Notes: a model not told the origin generated them from the letters alone. A DNA stretch of 61,807 nt from an uncultured Muribaculaceae bacterium (GCA_944321865.1 CALUMZ010000008.1:1-61807), one strand, 5' to 3'; positions 52,505-61,373 are shown, numbered from the stretch's first letter. Made by a program: numbers and translations.

Positions 52505-52640
52505 AACGACCCAACGGCCATTAGACCGCAAAAATTTGTTTAGAGAGTGCTTTTTATGCTGCTTTTTAGTTTCTGACTTGAAAACCTACTCGGCATAATC
52601 CTAAAAGTCGTCATAAAATCTAATGACCGATTGGGGATAA
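52505..52640. repeat. Family B palindromic repeat, full copy 2
   Basis: GACCCAACGGCCATTAGACC on the left and TCTAATGACCGATTGGGG on the right with TTTTTATG inside; it has about 30 bp more in the loop than copy 1. Confidence 0.7.
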
Positions 52641-52672
52641 AATACATACCACCCAGATAAGTGGTACAATAC

Positions 52673-52709
52673 AGAATCCGCTCCTTGCTGTCTGCAAGGA
52701 GCGGATTCT
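52673..52709 (-). terminator. Terminator behind the aminotransferase gene
   Basis: A perfect 16-bp stem (AGAATCCGCTCCTTGC / GCAAGGAGCGGATTCT). The stop of the aminotransferase (52754) lies 44 nt to the right. A T-run is weak on either strand, so it may be bidirectional or an intrinsic hairpin only. Confidence 0.6.
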
Positions 52710-52753
52710 TAATTTCCTTTCTCTCGACCGCTATGGCGGTGGGTGATGGTTCT

Positions 52754-53947
52754 CTACTGCAACTTTGCAAGTGCTGCGGCTATGCGCTTTGCAGCTTCGC
52801 GTATGTTGTCGTCGCTTGTGGCGTAGCTCAGGCGGATATATCCCGGAGCACAGAATGCTGCTCCGTCGACAGTGGCGACATGTGCCTCGTCGAGCAGATA
52901 CAGAGCGAGGTCGCCCGAAGAGGATATCGTGTGGTTGCCATAGCTTTTGCCGATATATGCCGATACTTCGGGGAATACGTAGAATGCACCTTCGGGATTA
53001 CCCACCTTCAGGCCCGGTATCTCTTTCAGCAGCGAAACAATGAGGTTGCGCCGGCGTTCAAAAGCCACGCGCATCGTCTCGACGCACTCTTGCGGGCCGT
53101 TGTAAGCTTCTTCGGCAGCCTTTTGGGCAATGGAAGATGCTCCCGACGTATATTGTCCTTGCAATTTGTTGCAAGCCTTGGCAAGCCATAATGGGGCTGC
53201 AAGGAACCCGATGCGCCATCCTGTCATGGCGTATGCCTTTGATACGCCGTTCACGATTGCCACGCGGTCGCGAATCTCGGCAAACTGTGCAATGGAGTTG
53301 AATTCGCCGGTATAATTTATGTGCTCATATATCTCGTCGGCAAGGATTATGATGTCGGGGTGTGCGGCAAGTACATCGGCAAGGGCTTTCAGTTCTTCAC
53401 GAGAGTAAACGCTGCCGGTAGGGTTAGACGGAGAGCAAAGCAGCACCATGCGTGTGCGCGGTGTGATTGCCTCGGCAAGTTGGCGGGCGGTGATTTTAAA
53501 ATCCTGTTCAAGCGAAGCGGGCACAAGCACGCATTTTCCCTCGGCAAGTTTTACCATTTCTACGTAGCTCACCCATGCCGGAGTGGGGATAATCACCTCG
53601 TCGCCCGGATTGATGGAAGCAAGAATGCAGTTGCACAGCGATTGCTTGGCACCGTTCGACACTATAATTTGTTCGGGAGTGAAATCAAGCCCGTTTTCAC
53701 GTTTCAATTTTTCGCATATCGCCTTGCGTAACGACAAGTAGCCCGGCACCGGCGAATAAAACGAGAAGTTGTCATCTATGGCACGTTTGGCCGCAGCTTT
53801 TATATGATCGGGTGTGAAAAAATCGGGTTCTCCAACCGAGAGGTTTATAACGTCAACGCCTTGAGCTTTCAGCTCGTTGCTCTTTTGCGACATCGCCAAA
53901 GTAGCCGATGGCGACATTGCTTTAATCCTGTCAGATATATGCTCCAT
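52754..53947 (-). CDS. aspC: Aspartate aminotransferase, class I
   Basis: A 397-residue PLP enzyme transferring amino groups between aspartate and 2-oxoglutarate. The pyridoxal lysine lies in VSKAYAMTGWRIGFLAAP (near 237). SVGEPDFFTPDHIKAAAKRA and ILADEIYEHINY are typical of the subgroup 1b/gamma. Length is normal. A TAATTTTG box lies at 53970-53977 on the minus strand, 22 nt ahead of the start. Single gene between two lipoprotein/toxin regions. Confidence 0.93.
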   Translation of the reverse strand: MEHISDRIKAMSPSATLAMSQKSNELKAQGVDVINLSVGEPDFFTPDHIKAAAKRAIDDNFSFYSPVPGYLSLRKAICEKLKRENGLDFTPEQIIVSNGAKQSLCNCILASINPGDEVIIPTPAWVSYVEMVKLAEGKCVLVPASLEQDFKITARQLAEAITPRTRMVLLCSPSNPTGSVYSREELKALADVLAAHPDIIILADEIYEHINYTGEFNSIAQFAEIRDRVAIVNGVSKAYAMTGWRIGFLAAPLWLAKACNKLQGQYTSGASSIAQKAAEEAYNGPQECVETMRVAFERRRNLIVSLLKEIPGLKVGNPEGAFYVFPEVSAYIGKSYGNHTISSSGDLALYLLDEAHVATVDGAAFCAPGYIRLSYATSDDNIREAAKRIAAALAKLQ

Positions 53948-54017
53948 GTTTTCAAAAATAATTTTGTCGCAAAATTACACATAAAAATGGCAATATGCTA
54001 ATATCTTCGCCCGATTA

Positions 54018-54893
54018 TTACTCATTGAGCAATTTTTTAGCTTCGGGTGAAATTATTCCTTCAAGTTCATACACCGACACCGGTACTTCGACTGAGCCTA
54101 TAGCCCACGGGCCTATTTCGTATGGGTTAAAGTAGAATACTATGTTGGAACCATTGAAATAAAACGTCGGCGACTGCAACGCATAACTTATTGCCTCGAC
54201 ATTGATGCCCGAAGCCGCCTCAAGCTGCTCATCGGTGGCAACGCCGTAACGGTTATGCAGATTATGCTTCACCACCGACAATAACTCGGATTCCTTGCCG
54301 GGTTGTATCACGTCGGCAAACTCCAGCACCTTGCTGCGGAGCAAGTCAAAATTGACAAACGTTGAAGCATATATGGGGTGCGCCCCGCCGCCATACATGT
54401 ACCGGAATACTTCAAACGACGCTATGCGGCTGTTTGCCGATAAAAGTTTCACGTTTATCTCTTTTTCAAGCATGCGGGCATTGTCACCTATTGCAGCGGT
54501 TGGAATTGAATCTACGGTTTCGAGTTTTGCATCTGAATCAAGTGTAACGGGGTCGGCGACATAGGCCGATATTGCCTCGTTGATCGACATCTTGACACTG
54601 TCGTTGCCAAAGCAGCGCACGAGCAGCGTGTCTTGAAGCGGAGTTACGTCGGCCTGTCCAAACTTTTCAGGCCATTGCAGCACGGCACCGGCTGTTGTGT
54701 AAACATCTACATCGGCACCATAGGTGGTATCGCCCACGCAGCGATAAGACATCTTGAGTGACTTTTCAACTATCTTTATTTCAAAATCCGACACCATGTT
54801 GTTTGCTTCTTCGGTGCCGACGGCTGAGTTGCCTGTGCAACCCACACAAGCTATTGCCGCAAATGTACAAGCAATATGTCCTACAAATCTCAT
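54018..54893 (-). CDS. DUF3298/DUF4163-like lipoprotein
   Basis: A 291-residue exported lipoprotein (FAAIACVGC lipobox, Cys19). The C-terminal part (FRYMYGGGAHPIYASTFVNF, FNPYEIGPWAIGSVEVPVSV) is the DUF3298 signature, also found in anti-sigma factor RsiV. The middle (EVQ-like YKLMSYRC region) resembles DUF4163. The function in Bacteroidales is unknown. It starts near a family B repeat (54949-55017). Confidence 0.8.
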   Translation of the reverse strand: MRFVGHIACTFAAIACVGCTGNSAVGTEEANNMVSDFEIKIVEKSLKMSYRCVGDTTYGADVDVYTTAGAVLQWPEKFGQADVTPLQDTLLVRCFGNDSVKMSINEAISAYVADPVTLDSDAKLETVDSIPTAAIGDNARMLEKEINVKLLSANSRIASFEVFRYMYGGGAHPIYASTFVNFDLLRSKVLEFADVIQPGKESELLSVVKHNLHNRYGVATDEQLEAASGINVEAISYALQSPTFYFNGSNIVFYFNPYEIGPWAIGSVEVPVSVYELEGIISPEAKKLLNE

Positions 54894-54948
54894 CTATGAA
54901 TAAATTTAATTGTTACCGACACAAACATACGGAAAATTTGTGGAACAT

Positions 54949-55017
54949 TAAACCCAAAACGGTCATTAGACCGCAAAAATTTGTTTTGAGAGTGCTTTTT
55001 ATGACGATTTGGGTTAA
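54949..55017. repeat. Family B palindromic repeat, short copy 3
   Basis: ACCCAAAACGGTCATTAGAC at the left; ATGACGATTTGGGT closes the right side. The internal loop and most of the right arm of the full form are missing. Confidence 0.7.
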
Positions 55018-55103
55018 ATAAATTTGACTTGGAAAATTTGTTAACATTTTTGTTGTGCTTGAATTTGCAGCCTTTATTGCGTTAGTGATGTTGAGGGTGT
55101 AGC

Positions 55104-55166
55104 AAAATAAAAAGCGAAGGGCGGTGGCGCCGCCCGTTAGTAATTTGAGACACCCCTCCCTTCGCT
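55104..55166 (-). terminator. Terminator behind the alpha/beta hydrolase gene
   Basis: AGCGAAGGG / CCCTTCGCT (9 bp), with GGCGGTGGCGCCGCC as an inner hairpin, then on the minus strand TTTTTATTTT. It sits 21 nt past the hydrolase stop. A GAGGGTGTAGCAAAAT motif overlaps it. Confidence 0.75.
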
Positions 55167-55187
55167 ACGATATTAAAGCTGAAATCT

Positions 55188-56282
55188 TTACAACATCACG
55201 TGTGTAAGATGCTTGCGGTAGAAAGCCTCGATTTGGCCGAACGGTATTACATCGAAGTTGTCATACAGGTCGGTGTGGACTGCCCCGGGGATAATCATAA
55301 GCTCTTTGTTGTCACCCTTCAGCATCTTGTAGGTATCTTCGCTGAAATAACGCGAATGAGCCTTTTCTCCGTGAATGAGCAGCACGGCACTGCGTATTTC
55401 GCCGGCGTATGACAAGATGGGCATGTTAAGGAACGACAATGTAGATGTCACATTCCAGCCGCCATTGGAGTTGAGCGAGCGTTTATGATACCCGCGCTCT
55501 GTTTTATAATAAGCAAAATAATCTTTCACATATTGGGGGGCATCATCGGGTACTGCATCGGGCAGACCGCCGGCAAGGGCATACGAACCGTTGCGATAAT
55601 CTTCGGTGCGCTGCGCATTAAGTTGGCGGCGCAACGAATTGCGTGAGTCGGCATTGTCGGCAGCATCGAAATACCCGTTGGCATTTACTCGGCTCATGTC
55701 ATACATAGTGGCTGTAACCGTAGCCTTGATACGCGTGTCGATTGCCGCGGCATTCACTGCCATACCGCCCCAACCGCATATACCGAGTATCCCTATCTGT
55801 TCGGGATTTACATCGCCGCGGGTGGAAAGATAGTCCACTGCCGCACAAAAGTCTTCGGTGTTGATGTCGGGAGAAGCCACATAACGCGGAGTGCCGCCAC
55901 TCTCGCCTGTGAACGAGGGATCGAATGCGATTGTGAGAAAGCCGCGCTCGGCCAATGCTTGCGCATACAGCCCAGATGCCTGTTCCTTTACGGCTCCAAA
56001 CGGGCCGCACACTGCTATTGCAGGCATCTTGCCGCTTGCATTCTTTGGAATATAGAGGTCGGCTGCAAGTGTAATTCCGTAACGGTTATGGAACGTTATT
56101 TTACTGTGGTTAACTTTGTCGCTCTGCGGAAACACTTTGTCCCACTCTTGTGTCAAATTCAATTTTTCTTCCATGGACTTACTGTTGTTAACTTGTTCTG
56201 CGGTTTGCGCCACCGCCGTTGCTGCTCCGCATAAGCATGTAAGCACAAGCGCAAACGCTATTCTTCTTATAAAATCTTTCAT
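55188..56282 (-). CDS. Exported alpha/beta hydrolase
   Basis: A 364-residue dienelactone-hydrolase/YcjY-like enzyme with a signal peptide (MKDFIRRIAFALVLTCLCGA). AICGPFGAVKEQASGLYAQA, then ILGICGWGGMAVNAAAIDTR. The nucleophile position of the usual G-x-S-x-G is G-x-C-G-W (Cys in place of Ser), as in dienelactone hydrolases. Other triad residues (HGEKAHSRYFSE, GAVHTDLYD) are present. ATG 56282 gives the signal; the ATG 13 codons upstream does not. Its substrate is unknown. It follows the CMD-cupin gene by 35 nt. Confidence 0.82.
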   Translation of the reverse strand: MKDFIRRIAFALVLTCLCGAATAVAQTAEQVNNSKSMEEKLNLTQEWDKVFPQSDKVNHSKITFHNRYGITLAADLYIPKNASGKMPAIAVCGPFGAVKEQASGLYAQALAERGFLTIAFDPSFTGESGGTPRYVASPDINTEDFCAAVDYLSTRGDVNPEQIGILGICGWGGMAVNAAAIDTRIKATVTATMYDMSRVNANGYFDAADNADSRNSLRRQLNAQRTEDYRNGSYALAGGLPDAVPDDAPQYVKDYFAYYKTERGYHKRSLNSNGGWNVTSTLSFLNMPILSYAGEIRSAVLLIHGEKAHSRYFSEDTYKMLKGDNKELMIIPGAVHTDLYDNFDVIPFGQIEAFYRKHLTHVML

Positions 56283-56317
56283 ATAGTTTAATTGCAATCG
56301 GGAGAAATAAACCTTTT

Positions 56318-57142
56318 TCACTTGTCCAACAGGTCATACTGCTCGTCGGTGACAGGTTCAAGCCACTCGTTCGACGTGTTCTCGCCCGGTATCTCGAATG
56401 CGAGGTGGGCAAACCAACTGTCGGCGGCAGCCCCGTGCCAGTGCTTGACATTGGCCGGAATGTGTATCACGTCGCCCGGCAACATTTGCACGGCAGGTTT
56501 CCCTTCTTCTTGGTACCAACCGCGTCCGGCCACGCACACAAGCATCTGCCCTCCGCCCTTGGTGGCATGGTGTATGTGCCAATTGTTGCGGCAGCGCGGC
56601 TCGAATGTAACATTGTTGAATGGAATCTGTTCGCCCGAAACAGGGGCAAGATAGCTGTTTCCGATAAAATACTTTGCGTATGCCGTATTGGGTTCGCCTA
56701 TCGGGAAAATCATTTCGCGCTGGAATGCAGCCCTGCCGTTGTCGTCATCTTTGACATCATCGGCCCAAACATCCTTGGCCATGCGGAATGCGCCCCACGC
56801 ATTGGGCCAACCGGCATAGAATGCTATGTGCGTCAGCATTTCCGAGATCTCGGTGCGCGTCACGCCGTTGTTTTTTGCAAATTGCAAATGGTGAGTCAGT
56901 GAGGAGTCGATTATACCTTTGCCCACGAGGGTTGCAATGGTAATCATGCTACGGTCGTGCGGACTGAGCCCTTTGCGGTTCCATACTTCACCGAAGAGGA
57001 CGTCATCGTTCAACTCGGCAAACTTCGGGGCAAATTCGCCCAGTTGTGTGCGGCCTGCGGTCTGTGTAATTTTTTCTTGTGCCATAGTCAATTGTGTATT
57101 GAATGCCATAATCATTAAAATCAAGTATCCTATTTTTTTCAT
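56318..57142 (-). CDS. Carboxymuconolactone decarboxylase-like and cupin fusion protein
   Basis: A 274-residue exported fusion: signal peptide (MKKIGYLILMIMAFNTQLTM), CMD-like domain at about 25-125 (LSPHDRSMITIATLVGKGII; LTHIAFYAGWPNAWGAFRMA), cupin domain at about 170-260 (WHIHHATKGGGQMLVCVAGR; GDVIHIPANVKHWHGA). Cupin histidines are present. It is the first gene of the pair with the alpha/beta hydrolase and divergent from the metallo-beta-lactamase-fold gene. All three have exported character, so they may work together on a small molecule. Confidence 0.85.
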   Translation of the reverse strand: MKKIGYLILMIMAFNTQLTMAQEKITQTAGRTQLGEFAPKFAELNDDVLFGEVWNRKGLSPHDRSMITIATLVGKGIIDSSLTHHLQFAKNNGVTRTEISEMLTHIAFYAGWPNAWGAFRMAKDVWADDVKDDDNGRAAFQREMIFPIGEPNTAYAKYFIGNSYLAPVSGEQIPFNNVTFEPRCRNNWHIHHATKGGGQMLVCVAGRGWYQEEGKPAVQMLPGDVIHIPANVKHWHGAAADSWFAHLAFEIPGENTSNEWLEPVTDEQYDLLDK

Positions 57143-57182
57143 AACGTTGTGATATTTTGGTCGATGAATAGTATTTCGATTG

Positions 57183-57190
57183 CAAATATA
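57183..57190 (-). promoter_or_regulatory. -7 box for the CMD-cupin gene
   Basis: TATATTTG on the minus strand, about 40 nt ahead of the start at 57142. No clear -33 box. Confidence 0.45.
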
Positions 57191-57257
57191 CTTTGCATCG
57201 CACATTCTTGTCAGAGCGAAATTACTGACAATTGTACCCTTTTTACCGATTTATAAA

Positions 57258-57289
57258 TTTGCCGAGAATTTTCATGAAACTTATCTTTG
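57258..57289 (+). promoter_or_regulatory. Promoter of the metallo-beta-lactamase-fold gene
   Basis: TTTG (57258-57261), 20 nt, TATCTTTG (57282-57289): a complete Bacteroidetes consensus promoter 50 nt before the ATG. Confidence 0.75.
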
Positions 57290-57339
57290 CACAAAATATA
57301 TTTCATCTACACACAATCAATTAATCTTTTTTTGAATAT

Positions 57340-58221
57340 ATGAAACGCAACAACACTTTATTGGCTGTAACAATTGCTGCTTCGCTGGCATGGTCGGCAT
57401 CATCATGCAACAACGATACGAATACATTGCCTGTGGCAACTGAGGTATGCGATGGCGTGAGCACATTGGAAATCGACTCGGTGACAACTCTCATCACATT
57501 GCGCGACAACGCCACGCCGTCGGCACAGCCCAACAGCCTGTTTTACGGGAAAGACAACAAAGACTCGGCTAAAGTAGAGGAGTTGTCTCCTGTGGGAAGC
57601 GTTCCATCATCGATACACGCATTCCTTGTAAAGAAAGACAACAAACTTGCACTTTTCGATACCGGCAACGGAAGTGCAAAAGGGGGCATGTTGATTACCC
57701 GGCTTGACTCGGTCGGATTCGGTCCCGAGAACATAGATTATATAATCCTCACGCACATGCATGGCGACCACATAGGTGGATTGCTGGACGGGGATAGTGC
57801 AGTGTTCTCACGTGCAACGGTGTATGTGCCGCAAGTGGAATTCCAATATTGGGAAACACAGTCGAATTCCAACGGAAAATTGGCGATGAAGACAAAAGAG
57901 GTGTATGGCGACCGTATGCGCTTGTTCAGCTTCACCGATACCACTGCGCTCCCGTTGGGTATACGCGCCATGGCAGCCATAGGACACACTCCGGGACACA
58001 CCGTCTACGGCGTGAGTGATTTTCGGTTGCTGATTATCGGTGATTTAATGCACGGTTACGACTTGCAACGGCAAGACATGAATATATCGCCTGCATACGA
58101 CGTAAATCCCGAACAAGCTGCCGATGCACGCAAATTCTTCTTCAACTTCGCAAGCAACAAGCATTGCATAGTTGCCGGTATGCACCTGCCCGGCAACGGA
58201 GTATTGGTTGAGGTGAAATGA
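57340..58221 (+). CDS. Metallo-beta-lactamase-fold hydrolase, exported lipoprotein-like
   Basis: A 293-residue protein with an N-terminal signal (LLAVTVTIAASLAWSASS-type, lipobox near SSC). THMHGDHIGG is the zinc-binding motif; further ligands are GHTPGHTVYGV and GDLMHGYDL. The fold fits lactonases and related hydrolases (quorum-quenching-type AHL lactonases have the same signature), but the substrate cannot be read. A family B repeat begins at the stop codon. Divergent from the CMD-cupin gene. Confidence 0.88.
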   Translation: MKRNNTLLAVTIAASLAWSASSCNNDTNTLPVATEVCDGVSTLEIDSVTTLITLRDNATPSAQPNSLFYGKDNKDSAKVEELSPVGSVPSSIHAFLVKKDNKLALFDTGNGSAKGGMLITRLDSVGFGPENIDYIILTHMHGDHIGGLLDGDSAVFSRATVYVPQVEFQYWETQSNSNGKLAMKTKEVYGDRMRLFSFTDTTALPLGIRAMAAIGHTPGHTVYGVSDFRLLIIGDLMHGYDLQRQDMNISPAYDVNPEQAADARKFFFNFASNKHCIVAGMHLPGNGVLVEVK

Positions 58222-58289
58222 ATCCAAAACGGTCATTAGACCACAAATATTAGTTTTGAGTAATGCTTTTTATGCCGCTTTGGATTTAG
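58220..58289. repeat. Family B palindromic repeat, short copy 4
   Basis: AATCCAAAACGGTCATTAGA ... GCCGCTTTGGATT. It overlaps the stop codon of the metallo-beta-lactamase-fold gene by two bases; internal loop deleted as in the 54949 copy. Confidence 0.7.
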
Positions 58290-58480
58290 CCGCAGTGTGG
58301 AGTGAGCGATAGCGAACGAAATATGCGGAAATATAGATATATATACTAAACGGCTTCGGAGATGACGAACTTAGGTTACCATAGTTTGTCATCTCCGAAG
58401 CCGTATTTCAAGGATGAAGCCAAATTGCCGCAGGTTAAGCATAGTATTGCCCCCGGAGAGGCAACAAATCTACATATCAG
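58290..58480. repeat. Family A hairpin element, copy 3
   Basis: Inner hairpin at 58351-58403 (CGGCTTCGGAGATGACGAAC to CATCTCCGAAGCCG). On the left GTGTGGAGTGAGCGATAGCG and on the right GCCGCAGGTTAAGCATAGTA. The GAGGGTGTATCAAAAT ends are not found; the right part is probably lost. Confidence 0.65.
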
Positions 58481-58490
58481 AGCATTGAAA

Positions 58491-58994
58491 CTAAAAAATT
58501 GGGAAAATAATAGGATAAAACGTGAGCCACACAAGGCCGAATGCAATACCGAGTTTGCACCACAGTGCAGCATTTTCACTATATTTTACCGCTTTTTCAT
58601 ATTGTCCCATGGCATACTTCGTCTTTACCTGTGTGGCATATATGATTGCCACTATGCCGAAAATCTGGCAGCATAGCACTGTGACAATGATAGCCCATAC
58701 CAAGTTGGTAGGAGGGCATGGGGGAGTGAACGGTTGGCTCGAAACCACATAAAGTGGCTGTGACGGAATGGCAGGAGGAGTGGCAGTTCCCGGCAATGGC
58801 ACATTACCGAAGTCGTTTTGTGCAGTTTCAGGTTCTGTAAATAATATTGCCAATTCGTCCAATTCTTTTGCCATTATCCAGTCTTCAAGGCCTTCGCGCC
58901 AAACGTATGTGTCGGGGGTAATGCCCGCTTTTACAAGCTCTTCCATTTGAAAAGGCCCGTGCTGTGTGCCGTCGATATGTAACCAATATTGCAT
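58491..58994 (-). CDS. GYF_2-domain membrane protein
   Basis: A 167-residue protein. The first 55 residues (MQYWLHIDGTQHGPFQMEEL, TPDTYVWREGLEDW) are the GYF_2 domain, a protein-interaction module. Then a proline-rich linker, and two membrane helices (LVWAIIVTVLCCQIFGIVAI; LCKLGIAFGLVWLTFYPIIF) typical of the CD225/interferon-inducible-like fold. ATG 58994 fits; the frame to 59096 has no family signal. Role unknown. A TATTTTTG box stands at 59022-59029 on the minus strand. Confidence 0.75.
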   Translation of the reverse strand: MQYWLHIDGTQHGPFQMEELVKAGITPDTYVWREGLEDWIMAKELDELAILFTEPETAQNDFGNVPLPGTATPPAIPSQPLYVVSSQPFTPPCPPTNLVWAIIVTVLCCQIFGIVAIIYATQVKTKYAMGQYEKAVKYSENAALWCKLGIAFGLVWLTFYPIIFPIF

Positions 58995-59186
58995 AGTCAA
59001 AACTTTTTTCCAATTAAAATACAAAAATAACAAATTCCTATCAGCAAACCTTTTTTCTCCCTCCGATTTTTTATATTCCTTCGATATTGTCCCCAATCTA
59101 CAAGCTACGGCTCAGCCGGTTTCTTCGATGAAAGCGATTTGTATTGGGGCAACCAGTGGTGGCAGCGGTAAACCACTGGGTATAAT

Positions 59187-59213
59187 CTTGTTCGTCATCT
59201 CCGAAGCCGTGCG
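59187..59213. repeat. Fragment of family A hairpin
   Basis: TTCGTCATCTCCGAAGCCGT is half of the core hairpin of family A, without a partner. Between 58995 and 59267 I see no gene, only this fragment and AT-rich sequence. Confidence 0.5.
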
Positions 59214-59267
59214 CTATGATGGTACCTGCAACCCCCTACAAAATGCGCGACCACTAAAAACTATGCA

Positions 59268-59308
59268 CAAGCGGCTGCCTCAAAAAAATTTCCGGGGGCA
59301 GCCGCTTG
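59268..59308 (-). terminator. Terminator behind the C1 aminopeptidase gene
   Basis: A perfect 12-bp stem (CAAGCGGCTGCC / GGCAGCCGCTTG) 52 nt past the peptidase stop. On the minus strand T-rich sequence follows the stem (GCATAGTTTTTAG). Confidence 0.6.
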
Positions 59309-59360
59309 TACGGTAATGATGCTGAGTTGTTGCCTTTTTGCGATAAGGAACAACTGTTAT

Positions 59361-60569
59361 TTACAAGCCTATCTTGGCTTTTATATCAGCGGGGATTACG
59401 TCTTTATTTACAAGGAAGCTCATAGTCTTTGCAAGGAAGTAAGGTTCGGACACATAGAAGAATCCGTCATAAAGCTGGTTGGTGTTCCATGAGTTCTGCA
59501 CCTTGTAGTAGCGGTTTCCTTCTTGGTCGGTGGCAATTCCCACGATAACCATGCCGTGGTCGTCGGTAGTGAGTTGCCTGTCATACATTTCTTGCCGCAC
59601 TTCTTGGGTAATTTCTATTTCTTCAACCGGGCCTTTTATGTCTTTGGCAATTTCTTTGCGTTTCCTGTCACTTATTTTTGCCCATTCGTTGCGTTCATCT
59701 TCAGTCATGTCGGCCTCTGATTTTTCTTTGGGCATCAATGCGTAACCGCGGCGGAAGTTAAAGCCGTCTTCGCTCACGTCGGCAGCCCACAATACGGCAT
59801 GGCCGTTTTTGAGAGAATTGTCTACGATGGCTTTCATGTCGTCGATAGTAACATTCATGTACAGGCCAAACAGCCAGTTATCGGGTACTTCAAGTACGAA
59901 CTTTTCATAGAACGGGTGATGGGTGAAAGATGTGAAAGGCATGTAATTGTCGAGATTGAGCTTGAGCGATTCGGCATATTGCTTGGGGGTGTATGTTTTG
60001 CCGTTGTAGGTGAATGTTTCGGGAACTTCGCCAAAGTATGCATCGAGAATCCCCCGGAATCCTTCAAACCATGCGTTTTTCGATAGCTTTTTGCTTTGCG
60101 AGATGCTTTTAAGGTAGGCTGTCAATGCTGCCACGAGTTCGCTGTGGTCGTGTGAATCTTCGCCATAATTGAGTCCGGGATAAGCCTCTTCGGGCATCGC
60201 ACCATATTTGTTCATGATATAGGAAACGTCGAGCAGCCCGCCGCCTTCCGAGAAGTTAACTTGCCCGTACATGCGTATGTATCGCAAGGCTTTTTCTTCG
60301 TAACACATTCTCACGGTGTACATTTCCGATAGGTCGACCTCGCGGTTTTGCAGTTTCAGCAATTCGTCTTCAAAGAAAGTGTCGGCCGAGAAGCTCCAGC
60401 ATGTACCCGATTGGTTTTGGTCGCGCACGGGGGTCGTTTTCACTGTTACGACATCGGTAAACTTGAATCCTGTGCTGTCGGGGACAACAACGCCGTTGTC
60501 ATCGGCCATCGCATTGCCTGTTGTGCACACGGTGGCAGCCAATGCTAATAGTAGTTTTGTTGGTTTCAT
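59361..60569 (-). CDS. Exported C1-family aminopeptidase (PepC/bleomycin hydrolase type)
   Basis: A 402-residue papain-fold peptidase. A signal peptide (LLLALAATVCTTGNAMA) precedes the mature protein. The active-site Cys is in GTCWSFSADTF, the His in TTDDHGMVIVGIA and the Asn in KVQNSWNT. Bacteroidetes have such exported PepC-like enzymes. It cleaves amino-terminal residues or amide bonds; the bacterial substrate is not known. No neighbours on the same strand. Confidence 0.9.
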   Translation of the reverse strand: MKPTKLLLALAATVCTTGNAMADDNGVVVPDSTGFKFTDVVTVKTTPVRDQNQSGTCWSFSADTFFEDELLKLQNREVDLSEMYTVRMCYEEKALRYIRMYGQVNFSEGGGLLDVSYIMNKYGAMPEEAYPGLNYGEDSHDHSELVAALTAYLKSISQSKKLSKNAWFEGFRGILDAYFGEVPETFTYNGKTYTPKQYAESLKLNLDNYMPFTSFTHHPFYEKFVLEVPDNWLFGLYMNVTIDDMKAIVDNSLKNGHAVLWAADVSEDGFNFRRGYALMPKEKSEADMTEDERNEWAKISDRKRKEIAKDIKGPVEEIEITQEVRQEMYDRQLTTDDHGMVIVGIATDQEGNRYYKVQNSWNTNQLYDGFFYVSEPYFLAKTMSFLVNKDVIPADIKAKIGL

Positions 60570-60605
60570 TATATATTTTTGCTATGTAGATTAAATTTCA
60601 GGGTG

Positions 60606-60613
60606 CAAATATA
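60606..60613 (-). promoter_or_regulatory. -7 box for the peptidase gene
   Basis: TATATTTG on the minus strand, 36 nt ahead of the peptidase start. -33 only TTTC-like. Confidence 0.5.
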
Positions 60614-60789
60614 AGCAAAGTCGGGCTTAGAGTGAAAAGCTGACTTGCACATTTTTCTGTAAATGCATTCTACTTTCGCTATATTTTCATAATACTACCG
60701 GTGCGATAAAATTGAGAAGTTCTAAAAGCCATCAAATAACGAGAGCTTATTGGTGTTTTGAGCATAGTCTGAAAAACATGGTTTGCAAA

Positions 60790-61060
60790 TACACTGATGG
60801 CAGCGGAGCTGCCACACTCGGCTTAACCGTAGCGTGGAGCGTTCGATAGAACGCGCAACCTACGGTCAGGGAATGCCCACTTCATAAGCGGCTTCGGAGA
60901 TGCCGCACTAAACTACAACCGAGCAGTTCTTGTTCGGCATCTCCGAAGCCGTGCTTGAGGGAGGTGCCGCCGTCCTCGGGTTTCGCTCCCTGACGGTCGC
61001 TCCACCGCGAGGTTAAGCATAGTTCGGCAGCTCCGCAGCCGCAGTTTTTCTTCTTGACGC
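60790..61060. repeat. Family A hairpin element, copy 4
   Basis: Core hairpin 60889-60951. Outer arms GGCAGCGGAGCTGCC (left) and CGGCAGCTCCGCAGCCG (right), and ACCGTAGCGTGGAGCGTTCG with a related right arm. Compensatory-looking changes in the arms (GAAC/GTTC to GCAC, etc.) suggest the fold is kept. 60614-60789 holds nothing recognisable, and 61061-61290 likewise. Confidence 0.65.
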
Positions 61061-61294
61061 AGAAGATAGTTGTTGACAATGCAGGCCGAATTCCATACAT
61101 GCAACGTCTTGTCTCTGATGGTCTTGCGGCAACCATATTTCATACCGGACTGCATTTCGCTCCCAATAAATAATAAATCATTTTCAAATCAAAAAATCAA
61201 TATCACATCGTATTTATCCTAATATTAACGCTTTAACAACAATATCTCTATTTTTATCACATCAGTAGTATTTTCATAATACAGGATGCGTCTC

Positions 61295-61373
61295 GGGGAG
61301 TGTATCAAAATGAAAACGAAGAGGGTGTATCAAAATTTTCATTCCAATGTGGCAGTAGAGGGTGTATCAAAAT
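61295..61373. repeat. Three copies of GAGGGTGTATCAAAAT in 80 bp
   Basis: Motif copies at 61295-61311 (degenerate), 61321-61336 and 61358-61373. The unit 61321-61358 is the reverse complement of 379-417 with only minor changes. Looks like stacked element ends. Confidence 0.65.

Noticed and set aside
58290..61060. CRISPR array made of the repeated hairpins
   Set aside because: Copies are irregularly spaced, far apart and differ in length; no cas genes.
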